64,000 bases of DNA from Cylindrodendrum hubeiense (lineage: Eukaryota; Ascomycota; Sordariomycetes; Hypocreales; Nectriaceae), in the NCBI GenBank assembly GCA_014621425.1, contig JAANBB010000017.1, forward strand, positions 247,753 to 311,752, written 5' to 3'. Below the pieces are notes generated by a model. It made no database searches. It worked only from the letters and a program-made list of their open reading frames with translations, and had not been told where the DNA came from. Shown piece after piece: positions 10,402-21,055 of this stretch (the stretch's first letter is position 1; each line of letters begins with the position of its first letter). The translations under genes and the position numbers were made by a program.

Positions 10402-13122
10402 ATGTCCAACATAGTAGAGAGTAAATGCAGGGCCTCCCCACCCCGGATACTGGCTGACGTTCAACCGCAGAATTCGAGCAAGTTGACCTCGACTCCGAGG
10501 CGGGCACGCGCAGCCCGAACGGGGAGAAAGGTACGAACGAACGCCTGATGGACACGACGACCCCCCGCACCTACTAAATCTCTCTCAGATGCCTCCGAGG
10601 TCATCATCCCCTCACAAGCGCCCAGTCTGCCCGGACCTGGAATCCTGACTATCAGACTCTACCAAGCTCTCGGACTAGGCCTGGTAGATCCGAGCTCAGC
10701 GTCCTTCCGGGATCCGGAAACGTGCAGGCAAGAGTTGCCTTACGCCGTCCTGGAATGTGACCGGTTCCAAGTATCTGCCGATGCCTTGTGTTGGTCGAGT
10801 CGAGGCAGAGTTATATGGGAGTCAGCCAACGTGTTCAAGTTTGATGTTTCTGCATCGTCCGATCTGACCTTGTACCTGTTTATCCGCAGCCCCCCTGATG
10901 CTTCGGGAGAACCCCGCGTCACACCCCTGGGGTCAATCAGCCTGAACCCGTTCCTGCAATCCCAGGCTCCGGGTGAAGCGTGGGTTGATATCCAAAACGG
11001 CATCGGGCGTGTCAACCTTGAGATCTCCTACCTCGAAGAGAAGGTACCGCCCTTGGGGGATGGGAAGGTGTGGCACGTCTCTGTGGTGAATACCGGTGAT
11101 CTTGTTCATGTCGAAAAACAAGACAACCATCGGAACTACGCCATGGTAACGCTGCCCACAACCAACTTTCTTCCCAGCCCTGAGACGCCATTATACAGCC
11201 ACCGCTTCATCACGCGGCTCAAATTCGCGCTCGAGTCACCCGAGGGACTGCACCTGCTCTCTCCGCTGGCCAGCGGTGGACACCTGTTCGGCCACCTTCA
11301 AAGAGAGCGGCGTTTTGCCGTCGACAAGGCGAGATTTTACGCTGCCGAGCTCGTTTGTCTGCTCGAATACCTGCACGACAAGCGCATTGTCGCCACCATT
11401 AAGCCGGAAAACATCCTGATAGATGCCCTCGGCCACATCAGTCTATGCACCCCTGGGCTTTTCGGGTTGGACGTGCAGGACGGAGGTGGCATCATACCTG
11501 GCACGCTGGAATACCCAGCCCCTGAGCTTCTTCTCGGCCACGCGGCTTCCCGGATGGCGGATTGGTGGACCTTGGGAGTCCTCCTACACGAGATGTTAAC
11601 CGGCCTGCCCCCGTTCTATCATAAGGACGCCGACGAGAAGCAGAAGATGATTATCGGCCAAGGCTTGCAGTTCCCCGACGAGCTTCCGTCGGCCGCCGAG
11701 GATGTCTTAATTCGACTTCTCAATAAGGATCCCGCCAAACGCCTAGGAGTAGGCGGGGTGTCCGAAGTAACATCCCACCCCTTCTTCTACGGCATCAAGT
11801 GGAATGAGGTTCAGGGGAAGAATCCAACCCCCTTCAAGCCCAGTACTATAGCAACAGTCTTCCCCATGGCGCCCTTCAAGCCCAGAAACCCCCAAACCCC
11901 CAGAACACCCAAGACCTCCTCAAGCGTATACTCAGGAGTGCGACGGCTGTCTCAGGGGTTTATATACGAGCGAGTGGATTTCGGCCCGTTTGTTTTCTGG
12001 CAGCAGGTAGGTCCGGTCCCCGACAACGCCGGAGGCCATACCTCAGACCAGACCTCATCTACGTCCGAGGATGATGTATGGGACGTGTTGTGGCAGCCAG
12101 CATCTCAAAGGTTCAATTTCAAGAATCGCCTGACCAGCGAAGAGCGTGCCGCCGATGTTCAAGCCGCAGGCCGGCGGCCCCCGTCACCTCCACCTGCTCA
12201 TTCCGATCCAACATCCAACGAGCTCCCCAGCCAGGGCCAGGCGGAGGCGGCGTTTGCGCTTGCGTTGGAGCTGGGATGCGGCAAACGTGTCATCTCGAAA
12301 CTCGTCGAGCACGGCGTCAACTTGAACGCCCCGATTCTCAAGTACGAAGTATCAGAATTGAAGCTGCCCCTAATCGTAGAAACGATCCCGGCCACGTCGC
12401 TGGACTGGGCTGTCGAACACGACAAGGCCAATCTCGTCAATCTCTTCCTCGACATGGGCGCTGATCCAAACATAACCGTCCACCCAATACAGGGGCCTGC
12501 ACTAGTAAATGCGGTCAGGAGAAGAAACCTGCAGCTCGTGGAAATCCTCGTACGGAGAACCAACAGGGTCTCATCGACCAGAAGCCTTGGCATAGCAGTG
12601 GACCGGGCGGATACCACCATCGTCGATACCCTACTGGCGAACGGCGTTCGCTGCGATTTCGAAGAATCCGACAGACCCCGCCCCCGAAACCCCTATTATT
12701 ACGACCACTGCACCTTTGGAGGCTTCCCGGAACTCGAAGTGAAACACTTCATCCCCCCTCTCGTCCGGGCAGTTCAACTAGGCAACGCAGACCTAGTCCG
12801 GGCGCTACTCGCACATGGCGCCAGTGCCAATGTGAGCTACCACGACCTAACCCGCAGTCGCCAGGAACCGGGGGACCCAGTCCCGACAACGCCAGATCCC
12901 AAGTTCTCCTGCGGAAGGGTCGCACAGTTGGCCATGGAACTGGGCTATTCCGAAATTGTCCAGTTGCTCCTAGACAGCGGCGCGGATATCCATCTCGCAC
13001 AACCCAGCTGGCCCGTGCCGGGTCATACTTGTAAGTTGGTGCTAAGGACTGTATATCTCGAGGTGACGGCTGGCCTGGAGGCCGAGGTTGCGATAAGGGC
13101 AGGTGGTAGATCTACTTTGTAG
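10402..13122 (+). CDS. YPK1/SGK-like AGC pseudokinase fused to ankyrin repeats
   Basis: Spliced model: exons 10402-10420, 10471-10530 and 10589-13122, 870 aa. Introns of 50 and 58 bp end CAG; the second has TACTAAAT as branch site. The small 5' exons restore an ATG to an ORF that otherwise has none. Residues 42-170 resemble the C2-like N-terminal part of fungal YPK kinases (starting PGILTIRLYQAL). Residues about 200-425 align with the AGC kinase core (GGHLFGHLQRERRF, PAPELLLG, DWWTLGVLLHEMLTGLPPFY), followed by an AGC C-tail rich in Thr-Pro (430-480). Every key catalytic residue is lost: the Gly-loop is degenerate, the ATP-binding Lys is Val213, the HRD Asp is Thr296 and the DFG Asp is Thr314. 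Residues about 575-810 carry ankyrin repeats (for example ANLVNLFLDMGADPN). The likely role is a scaffold or decoy in lipid/TORC2-type signalling (inference). No close neighbour suggests a partner. Confidence 0.88.
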
Positions 13123-13499
13123 GGGTTTCGTCGATATATAAAAATGTTGCACAGTTTTCGATGCTGGAAGAAAACTCAGGATTCCTTGTTTTTAATATAC
13201 TTGGGGATGAGGCTGAAGTTGAGGGGGCCGCATAGCTCGCCAATCTGGCGGAACTGCGGACATACAGGCAGGAACTGCGGACATACAGGCAGGAACTACA
13301 ACTCCGGCCATAATTAGTCGTCTGCGTTTTCGGACACAGCAGGCACTGCGCAGTAGCCCGTAGTCCGTATCGCCGCCGAATCAAACTGACTTGCCGCCTC
13401 AAATGATTCCCTAGCCTCACCGCAAAGAAGTCAAAAGGTATTGACAGAATAGTCACTCAGACCTTTAGTAAATACTTGAAACAACATCTTCGAGAATAG
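13123..13499. other. Intergenic spacer after the pseudokinase gene
   Basis: Short spacer with a direct repeat GGAACTGCGGACATACAGGCA at about 13251-13292 (two copies). No gene seen. The 4-bp sequence ATAG at 13496-13499 is the left target duplication of the adjacent LTR-like element. Confidence 0.4.
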
Positions 13500-14008
13500 T
13501 GTGTGGGGGAAAGGTGCAGAGATGATCAGAGACCTAACAACCAACCCACCCAAAACAGGTGATGTGGCTGTGGCGATAACGGCACAAAGGCGATGCGTCC
13601 GCAATGTCGGTAAAGGCGTAGATAAAAGACTCTCAAAGTGAACAAAATAGACCAGCCTGACCGATACCATCAATTGGCATCATCTGATCAAACGGTCCCT
13701 AATACAGTGCCGCAAGATTGGGCTAAAAAGAGCGTAAATTCAATGTGCTAGAAAAATCATATGCTAGATGATCGTGACGATGCTCGTAGGTCGAGAATCC
13801 GGATGAATCTGACCAAGATCCCTCGATCCTACCCTGTAGCTCATAATGACTGAATAATTGACCTCATCCAATGGCCTCAATGCCTGCCGGAATGACCTAG
13901 AAAGGATATCCCGACCTCAAAATGGACTTACATCATGACCGGCACACACACCAGCTAAGAATGCCCAAATAGGCAATTCTCCCCGGAAGACCTGCTATCC
14001 CTAACACA
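13500..14008 (+). mobile_element. Solo LTR-like repeat, copy 1 (complete)
   Basis: A 509-bp element starting TGTGTGGGGG and ending CCCTAACACA (TG...CA ends), flanked by a perfect 4-bp duplication ATAG (13496-13499 and 14009-14012). It aligns along its whole length with copies at 40471-40976 (+), 44297-44670 (-), 53983-54487 (-) and a decayed copy at about 18613-18915 (+). There is no internal coding sequence. The ends and the target duplication fit a solo LTR left by recombination of an LTR retrotransposon. No complete retroelement of this family is in the window. Confidence 0.75.
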
Positions 14009-14012
14009 ATAG

Positions 14013-14557
14013 AGTAAACTGATCTAAGCCCAGCAGCCTATTACTTATATACTGGGCAAGTTTCTCGCGACACTCATCTCATCTTCCGCGTCATTCTACA
14101 TTACTATGACAAGTAGGCGCCATTTTGACTTTCATTACACGAAGAGGGAATCCAATAAACCTTTACAGTTAGTTAACCATGACGTCTTGTAATTAAAGGC
14201 AGTAAGTCCTTTAGACTAGCCTACTCAAGCTTGTACATCTACCTCCCGTCCCAGGGAAGCAGTGCCAGCAACAGATTGGGACCGCAAGAACTGTCGGGGG
14301 TGACCTTTGAGGTAGGTAGGTAAGTAAGCAGCCAACAGTTCATGTACATCCATCTTGTTGGCCGAGGAGCAGCCCAGTGTCTACTCATGTGCCCATTTCC
14401 CTTGACTTCTACGTCCTTCCTACCACTCTGTCTAGCTCTCAGAACACAATGACAATCAGCCAGGTACCTGGCCATGGGCCCATGTGGGCATCATGACCTC
14501 AGCTTTGTATCCTACTCAATAAATATTGACATGAATTCGGTATCAGTGCTTTGACCA
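14013..14557. other. Intergenic, downstream of the alcohol dehydrogenase gene
   Basis: No gene seen. This is the likely 3' flank of the alcohol dehydrogenase gene, whose stop codon is at 14558-14560 on the - strand. Confidence 0.4.
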
Positions 14558-16161
14558 CTATCTGCTAGTGTCTACTACATAGCGGCCAGAAACATTGCCT
14601 TGTAGCATTAATTCGTACACACTTTGGAGCTCCGACAAGCCGACGACCCTGGAGAATAAGAGTCAGTGCTGTCTTGCGCATCAGCCAGAAGGATCTTACT
14701 TGAATGGTGCCTTGATGAAGCCCTGTCTATAGAACTCGATGGCTTCGGCGGTATCTTGTCGGTTGCCGACGTAGCTTCCCTTGATGGTGATCTCACTGTT
14801 GCATTATATAGTTAGCCTAAGCATGTCCAAGGGAGATGAGTTGGTGTGTTTCTCATACCGGACGACGGTGTCGAAGACGGGTGCCTTGATAAAGGCATTG
14901 GCCGGTAGACCGACGCAGACAATAGTGCCCTTGCTCTTGACGTACTGGCTCGCCTCCTGGAAGGGCTTCTCGCTGGCAGCTAGGAGAAGCACGGCGTCAG
15001 GGCCCGATCCACCCGAAGCGTTGCGGATGTCGGCGACGGTGTCTTTGGACGTCCTGAAGTCGACAAAGGCGTCAGCTCCGAGCTCCAGGCAGACCTTGCG
15101 CTTCTCGTCGCCGCCATCGAGGGCAGTCACATGCAGACCCATGGCCTTCGCGTATTGTATAGCGAATACGCCGAGGCCCCCGCCGGCCCCCGCAATAGCC
15201 ACGTGTTGCCCGGGCCGGACGCCGGACGACTTGAGCGCCTTGTACACGGTCAGGCCGGCGCAGAGAATCGGCGACACGCCTGCGAGGTCGCAGTCCTTGG
15301 GGATGCGCGCCACGTGTGCGGCCTTGCCGACGGCGTATTGCTGGAACGACCCGTCGACCGTGTAACCGGAGAGGGAGGCCGACGAGCAGAGCGACTCGTT
15401 GGACTGCCGACATTGCTCGCAGCTCATGCACGAGCCGTGCAGCCACTTGATGCCGACGTGGTCGCCAATCTCGATGTCCTTGACCAGCTCGCCGCGCGCA
15501 ACCACGACGCCTGCGCCCTCGTGGCCTCCGATGAGAGGCATCTTGGACGGCAGCGGCCAGTCGCCATTGACGGCGTGCAGATCCGTGTGGCAGACGCCGC
15601 TGTACTTGATGTTGATCAAGACCTCGTCCGAAGCTGGCGTGGGAACGGGGATCTTCTTATAAATCACGGCTGCGGCGGAATCAGTCTTGGCTGCCACCGT
15701 CACCATAGGGAACAACACTTACGACCGCCTGTCTGCTCCAGAACCTGTGCCCACTGCTCCGCCGGGATGTTGGGGCCTACTGTCGTGGCATATGCTGCGG
15801 CCTTGCCTACATTCTTGGTGGCGTTGACGCCAGTGGTGATGCTGCTGGTGCTGCTGCTGACGCGGCTGTTGGTGTTGTGGCGGGAGCATGCGTGGCCACC
15901 AGAGCTCGTACAGCCGGCGCAGAGTGACCGCTGGCTGGTGCTAAAGCTCCGACTGCTGCTCACACGACTATTGGTGCTGTGACGGACGCACGTCTGGGTG
16001 CGAGAGCTCGCACAGCTCGCGCAGAGGGAGCGCTGGCTGGAGCTGAAGCTCCGAGTGCTGATGCGGGTTGCTGCTGAGCATGCAATGAACGCCGTGTTGC
16101 GAGCGGCCGGCCCCACCGTGCGGAGCACCCCGCTCCTCATTAAGCTGCTGGTCGGTAGCAT
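14558..16161 (-). CDS. Zinc-dependent alcohol dehydrogenase, mitochondrial type
   Basis: Spliced model on the - strand: exons 16161-15723, 15669-14859, 14795-14700 and 14648-14558, 478 aa; introns 53, 63 and 51 bp. It oxidises ethanol or reduces acetaldehyde with NAD. Seen: catalytic zinc ligands (GVCHTDLHA and GGHEGAGVV), the four-Cys structural zinc loop [15 protein letters not shown], and the Rossmann motif GAGGGLG. The core is of the tetrameric fungal ADH1/ADH3 type (start of the core [15 protein letters not shown]). The N-terminal 130 residues are unusual: an Arg/Ser-rich, acid-poor leader suited to mitochondrial import, then a 34-residue unit repeated in tandem (residues 37-70 and 71-104) containing CxxC pairs. 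A typical fungal ADH3 leader is only about 25-30 residues. A TATA box (rc) lies at 16241-16249. It could be cytosolic if translation began at an internal Met. Confidence 0.92.
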
Positions 16162-16240
16162 TATCGAATTCTCGCTACGATGCGATCGGCGTGTCTATTT
16201 TCGCGGTGCGCTTACTACGTAGTAGAATTGGCCGGTGGGC

Positions 16241-16249
16241 TCTTTTATA
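16241..16249 (-). promoter_or_regulatory. TATA box of the alcohol dehydrogenase gene
   Basis: TATAAAAGA on the - strand, about 80 bp before the ATG at 16161. This supports the long-leader start rather than an internal Met. Confidence 0.5.
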
Positions 16250-17649
16250 CCAAAGCCGCCAACCCGACTATTCCGTATTTGTGTAGTGCAATTGAGCCGG
16301 TTCTGCCTGAAACCTTACTCTCAATCAGGTCATATCACACAACACGGCAAACGCAAACCCCTCGGAACCCGGGCTGGGAAATTGCATCTTACTCCAAGCG
16401 GAGAAATATACCTTGTCTGTGGAGAGACGGACCCCGCGGCGGGGTTGAAAACACGCGAGATGCACCAGGATGAGAACCCAGCCAAACTCAGTCTCGTGTT
16501 TTGCTTCCACCAAGCACGCCGTTGCTCACCACGTGTTATCACCTCCACTGTGGGCCCTCTAGCCATTTCGCCACCGAGTGGGCAGATTCTATCATAGCTA
16601 GTCGAAGGCCTAGAGGGTTGGTTGAGATTGTCGAAGCCGCTACTGGTGATAAGGGCCATGACGGAGTTGCCAACAGGGGTGCTGATTGTGCTAGGCCGGG
16701 GTCTCTATAACTACTCCAACCAGGCCCCAAGCAAACCTAGGCTCGCTGTGCATAGCACTGCCTCGTAGCCTGCGTGGATTCCCGAATAGGCTGGTCAGTC
16801 TTGAAAGCCCCATGTATCGTGCAGGGTCTTGCAGTGAACGCTCCTCCTCCATGTGGCAGCGAAGCCGTCAGCGGTTCGCACCCGTTATTGCGACAGAACC
16901 GTTCCGGGGTTAACGTCGCATTATTGAACGGTTCGGGAATGTTTAGTACATTAAGTAACCTTAAATACCGTACTGCATCACTTGCTTTGTTCTTTTAGGA
17001 CACATGCGTGAGCTATCAAACCATCAGTGGTATTAGTTCTGAACTGTCTTACGCTATCATGAACTGGCTTGATTGCCTCTATTACTTCTACTTCTACTAG
17101 ACGCCTCAACTATTTATCTCAAATATATACTCTCATAAGGATCTGTAGGTGATCTGATATATTGTAGCTGTACTTTATATTACTATTTCGTAGTGTTGTA
17201 TACAACGGGCCCTAACAGTTGTCTGGTATGTTTGTCGCATCTATAGAAATTGCCGCTCGAAGCCGGAGTTCTCGTTGGGGTGCGAGTTGTTTCCTTTTTG
17301 TTCGCCCAGATGTTTCCGCTGTGATGTTACAGTGATGCCGCTGTGATGCCAGTTACATCATCATGATCCGCATTGTAAAATGTACGTATTTCTTATGTGC
17401 ATGATTAATCCTGCGCAATGACTGGCTCCCATCTGCACAATGGATTAAATGCTGATACCTTTATCTCCAACAATTTTCCTACCTCTGAAATATTCCATCT
17501 CTCACACTTCACCTTGTTTTCCGTCCAACTTGTCTCGCATTGCAATATGCGCCCACCACCACCTGCCGTCACCACCACTTTGTACAATAGTTCTCCACCG
17601 CCTTCGAGCTTCTCAGTCTCAAAATCTATTCCACTCTTCACACAACAAA
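16250..17649. other. Intergenic between divergent genes, no gene seen
   Basis: Upstream DNA shared by the alcohol dehydrogenase (-) and the Gfd2-like gene (+). Short ORFs on both strands at 16235-16730 overlap and show no motif. The final 200 bp are pyrimidine-rich, as expected for a fungal core promoter. The in-frame ATG at 17449 would add a Pro/Ser/His-rich leader without family similarity, so the start at 17650 is preferred for the next gene. Confidence 0.4.
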
Positions 17650-18684
17650 ATGATTACTCAGAAGATTTCGAAATCCGCACAGCTGAAAATTTCCAGCGGT
17701 GGACTACTTGTCATGCTCGAAGCGCTTGGGCTTGCCGGCATTCCCTCCGGCTCCACTAGGTTATCCGACGCCATCCTTGTAGCCATCGACTTTGAGGGTA
17801 CTGGGAATCTTCGAGATGGGTTCAATTCCAGTATGGAAAGTCAAACTGGCCTTGCGACTTTTGATACAAGAGAGTTGCGTAGCTCAGGCTCAACGGAACC
17901 CATATCAACACATAGCTGGATTACTGGACCCCAATCTTACGTCGATAGGGCATCCAATCGAAGTCGCTTCGGAAATCCAGTATGGATTGAACCGAGAGAT
18001 ATTCTACACAATATTACGTCCGTCATACCAAAGGATCGCAACCTTGTGTTTATTGGCCATGGTGTGGGTGCAGAAGTGCATGTACTGCGTAAGCTCGGCT
18101 TTGAATTCTCATCATCCACCATGCATATCGTCGATACTGCGAATATTGCCAGCGAGGTCTTGGGCCAGTTTGCTGGCAGTCTTCGGGGTCTGTTAAAGCG
18201 ACTTGAATGCCCATTCGAAAGACTACACACCGCTGGGAACGATGCAAATTTTACGTTGAAAGCTTCGTTACTTTTGGCCGCTCAAGGTTGTCCTAACCAG
18301 GATCATACATCTTTAAGCATTTTGAGGTATATTTCAATACGCTCTCATTCGGACTGGGTTGCTAAGAACCATCCTACTCCAGAGGCTTCCGACATTTCAA
18401 AGCCCACTTCAATTAGTGTGCTTCCATGCCGGGTAGCTGTTGAGGTGAGAACCACGGAGAAGAAGGAGAAGAAGGAGAAGAAGGAGAAACAGAATAGGCA
18501 AGAGGTGGAGAAGATGAATATGGGCAAGAAGGAGATGAAGAAGAATAACTCGAAGAAAGGGGAGACGAAGAAGGAGAGGAAGCAAGGTCATAAGCCGGGT
18601 ATAAGGCTATTGAACTCTATGGGGGCGCGCAAGGGACACTCAGAGGCCCAGCAGCCCACCACTGTACTGGAGTTGTGCCTGTGA
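17650..18684 (+). CDS. Gfd2/YDR514C-like protein with RNase H-type fold
   Basis: A 344-aa intronless ORF. Residues about 35-215 match the fungal Gfd2/YDR514C C-terminal domain, a DEDD-exonuclease-like (RNase H) fold: strand 1 ILVAIDFEG (Asp and Glu), then GLATFDTRE, the central VFIGHGVGAEVHVLRKLG, IVDTANIA, and HTAGNDANFTLKASLLLA, where the last acidic motif is expected. The acidic positions are largely kept, so nuclease activity is possible but unproven. A Lys/Glu-rich, highly charged stretch follows (about residues 268-317). The last 22 or so codons and the stop lie inside an old LTR-like repeat (from about 18613), so the natural C-terminus has been replaced. Upstream ATGs in frame exist, but 17650 gives the sensible N-terminus. 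The biological role of this family in moulds is not established. Confidence 0.75.
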   Translation: MITQKISKSAQLKISSGGLLVMLEALGLAGIPSGSTRLSDAILVAIDFEGTGNLRDGFNSSMESQTGLATFDTRELRSSGSTEPISTHSWITGPQSYVDRASNRSRFGNPVWIEPRDILHNITSVIPKDRNLVFIGHGVGAEVHVLRKLGFEFSSSTMHIVDTANIASEVLGQFAGSLRGLLKRLECPFERLHTAGNDANFTLKASLLLAAQGCPNQDHTSLSILRYISIRSHSDWVAKNHPTPEASDISKPTSISVLPCRVAVEVRTTEKKEKKEKKEKQNRQEVEKMNMGKKEMKKNNSKKGETKKERKQGHKPGIRLLNSMGARKGHSEAQQPTTVLELCL

Positions 18685-18915
18685 TGATGCCGGCATAATG
18701 GCGATGCGCCCGCAATGTGGGGTGAAAGCGCAGATGAGGGACTCTCAAAGTGAGTAAACAGACAAGCCTGACCGATGCTAAATTTATCCAATGACCTCAA
18801 TACCAGTCGGAATAGCCTATGAGAGACATTCCGGATCAAATGGACTTACATCCTAACACACACAGCTAAGAGCACCCTTGGAAGGATTCCATACCACAAG
18901 ACCAAGGAATCCCAA
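18613..18915 (+). mobile_element. LTR-like repeat, copy 5 (decayed, partly exonised)
   Basis: A degenerate copy of the 13500-14008 family. Shared landmarks in order are ATGGGGGCG...CTCAGAGGCC, CCAGCAGCCCACC, GCGATGCGCCCGCAATGTGG, GACTCTCAAAGTGA and CCAATGACCTCAATACC. The 5' part overlaps the last codons and stop of the Gfd2-like gene. The ends are too eroded to define a target duplication, so the borders are approximate (about 10-20 bp). Confidence 0.6.
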
Positions 18916-21055
18916 CTCAGAACCTTTGACCGCTAGATCAAATACGTGAATAGAAGGCAGAACTATAGAGGTTACTATGGAGGCCACTAACATGATAAAC
19001 TGATCACCACCAATTAAAGGAATAATTAATTTGGATCTTGTGGAGTCTATCAAGAATATGTATCCACTGCCATGCATGCTTACTACGTAGTACACACATT
19101 TCCACAAATGTCGGACAATGACCGAGTTAGGGGGTCATCTCTTCCTCGGCTACCTTGATCCTACTAAAAGCTACTGTATCAGGAACAGATGCGAGCCACT
19201 TAGCCCACATGGCGGCTTAAAGTTGTTGTGAGTGCATCACTAGCTACACGGACTGCAGGCCCCGTGTTTCGCTACCAGTTCGATTACGTCACTAAATGTC
19301 AAGCTGAGCATCCATCAAGGTGACATTTTCGTCTCAGATAAGCCTGATGTTATCTACTGGAGAGAGGGCTGAGCGTACGTACACTTTGTCATTTGAACGG
19401 AAATGATGATAGAGGCTCTGTGACTCCCCACAAGGATGTTGTCTTCAGATTTAAAGTGAGAAATATTCTATAGTTGACATTTAGTGGTGTCTTGGGTGGG
19501 AATGATAACAACCTGTTTATACCTGAGCAGCACTGAGAGGCGGTAAGCCAATAAGCGCTTGGAACTTGACATGTAAATGTGCTTTGCTACGAACGAAGAC
19601 GTCAGATCTGCAGAAAGGCCCAATCTGGAGTTTTCCCTTCCCCGGACTCAAGGGATCGGCCAATCTCTATTATCACGTCAGCCTTTAAGCTATTGTGGAC
19701 CGGCGTGTTTGAAGGTTACGATGCGAAAACGAGATTGCCGAGGGGTCGCGTATGATGCCTGCCTCTGGGCAGAACGCTGGATGGTACGTGTGCAGCTTTA
19801 GCCTACCAGAAACATGGTACATCTGACCAAGGACTAACCCGTATCTCTACGAACTTTCCACCACTAGGAAGTCTTGGTTTATTATGGGGAGTGAACACAA
19901 CTCATTGTTTATCTCAGGCATCACTTGCGGGGTCATTTTGGTACTTCCTTTCTGCACGTTCGCTATGCCTGCTTTGTACTCCGCACCAGAATGGACTGAA
20001 TGAATGCACACTCAGCGCCCTGTTCCAGAAAATGCTTCTGCGTACCTATACAGGGAAAACTTGTTAGAACCAGCCAAAGAAAGGTAAACACATCACATGC
20101 AAAATGCATCAACAGACAAAAGCATGGTTATGACTCGCGTGCCGTGCATGGGACACGAGTCCAGGAAGCTGAGTGGACCGGATCGTATTTCTAGTTAGGC
20201 TACCGTCTAAAGATATCTCTCGGCCTTGCAGCCTAATAAGAGTCGTCTGGTTGCCACCTTCTGGTGCGGGCTGCGATTCTCCAACTACAACTTCGACCTT
20301 TCAATCTCTGCTTCCCACCTAGCAAAGCCCAACTTTTGGAACATCGATGTCCAATAATGGCCGGGAGCGGAGACCATACCGTGTGACCTGATCAGCATCC
20401 TCCCCTTCAATATCCTACGCTTCAGATATGCCATGTGGCTCACTTTGGGCGGCAGATCTTTCTCGCCGTTTCCGACTACAGATGCAGAACCACCCCACAG
20501 GTCGCTATACTTTGTCACTGCACCATGGCTTAAGTCTACCGGACTAGGAACGGACGCAGTTTGTTCTAGCGTCGCCTAGGTGCGGTTGCCGTAGCTCATC
20601 GTGCATCATCGATGTAGGTATGCTGGAAACTGCTCTGTGCTACTTCTGAGTAGATTAGCACATGAATGAGCTTGCGAGGCGGTCACGTGCTATGCACCTA
20701 CTCTGATTCTTGCAGTCGCGAGCCGTCACACTAAGGCAGAAAAGCAACTTGTTTTGCGTATTATTCAGTTCCGAATCGTTCATTCAGTCATGGTGGCCTT
20801 TCTTTCGACCTTGGCTGTTGTGATGATAAGCGAGGCTGAGCGTTATTCGACATCAGGGCGGGTGGCCTGGCGGGCGGAGACGTCCCAGGTGCACCAGCCA
20901 GAGCAACCATGAATACTTGCATGGTCGATTCATGGATGCTCGCTATATGTTTCAATGACTCGGATCCATATGTGGGACAGAGCGAATACTCGGGACGATG
21001 TGATAGGGTCGACCTATCCTGATCAGACAACCACGTCGGAACATTGCCGTCTGTT
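18916..21055. other. 2.1-kb interval without a supported gene
   Basis: One ORF on the - strand (20285-20518, 77 codons) reads like the C-terminal end of a real protein (PPKVSHMAYLKRRILKGR). I cannot identify it or link it to upstream exons, so it may be a gene relic. Other ORFs (19577-19801 +, 20788-21030 -) look like chance. Confidence 0.3.

Noticed and set aside
13112..13673. Two overlapping ORFs on the - strand (13112-13456 and 13431-13673)
   Set aside because: The second is the antisense reading of the LTR-like repeat end, and the same peptide pattern recurs at other copies (for example 54313-54534). Not genes.
14781..15982. Long + strand ORFs across the alcohol dehydrogenase gene
   Set aside because: Antisense shadows of a GC-rich coding region; the - strand gene has all zinc and NAD motifs.
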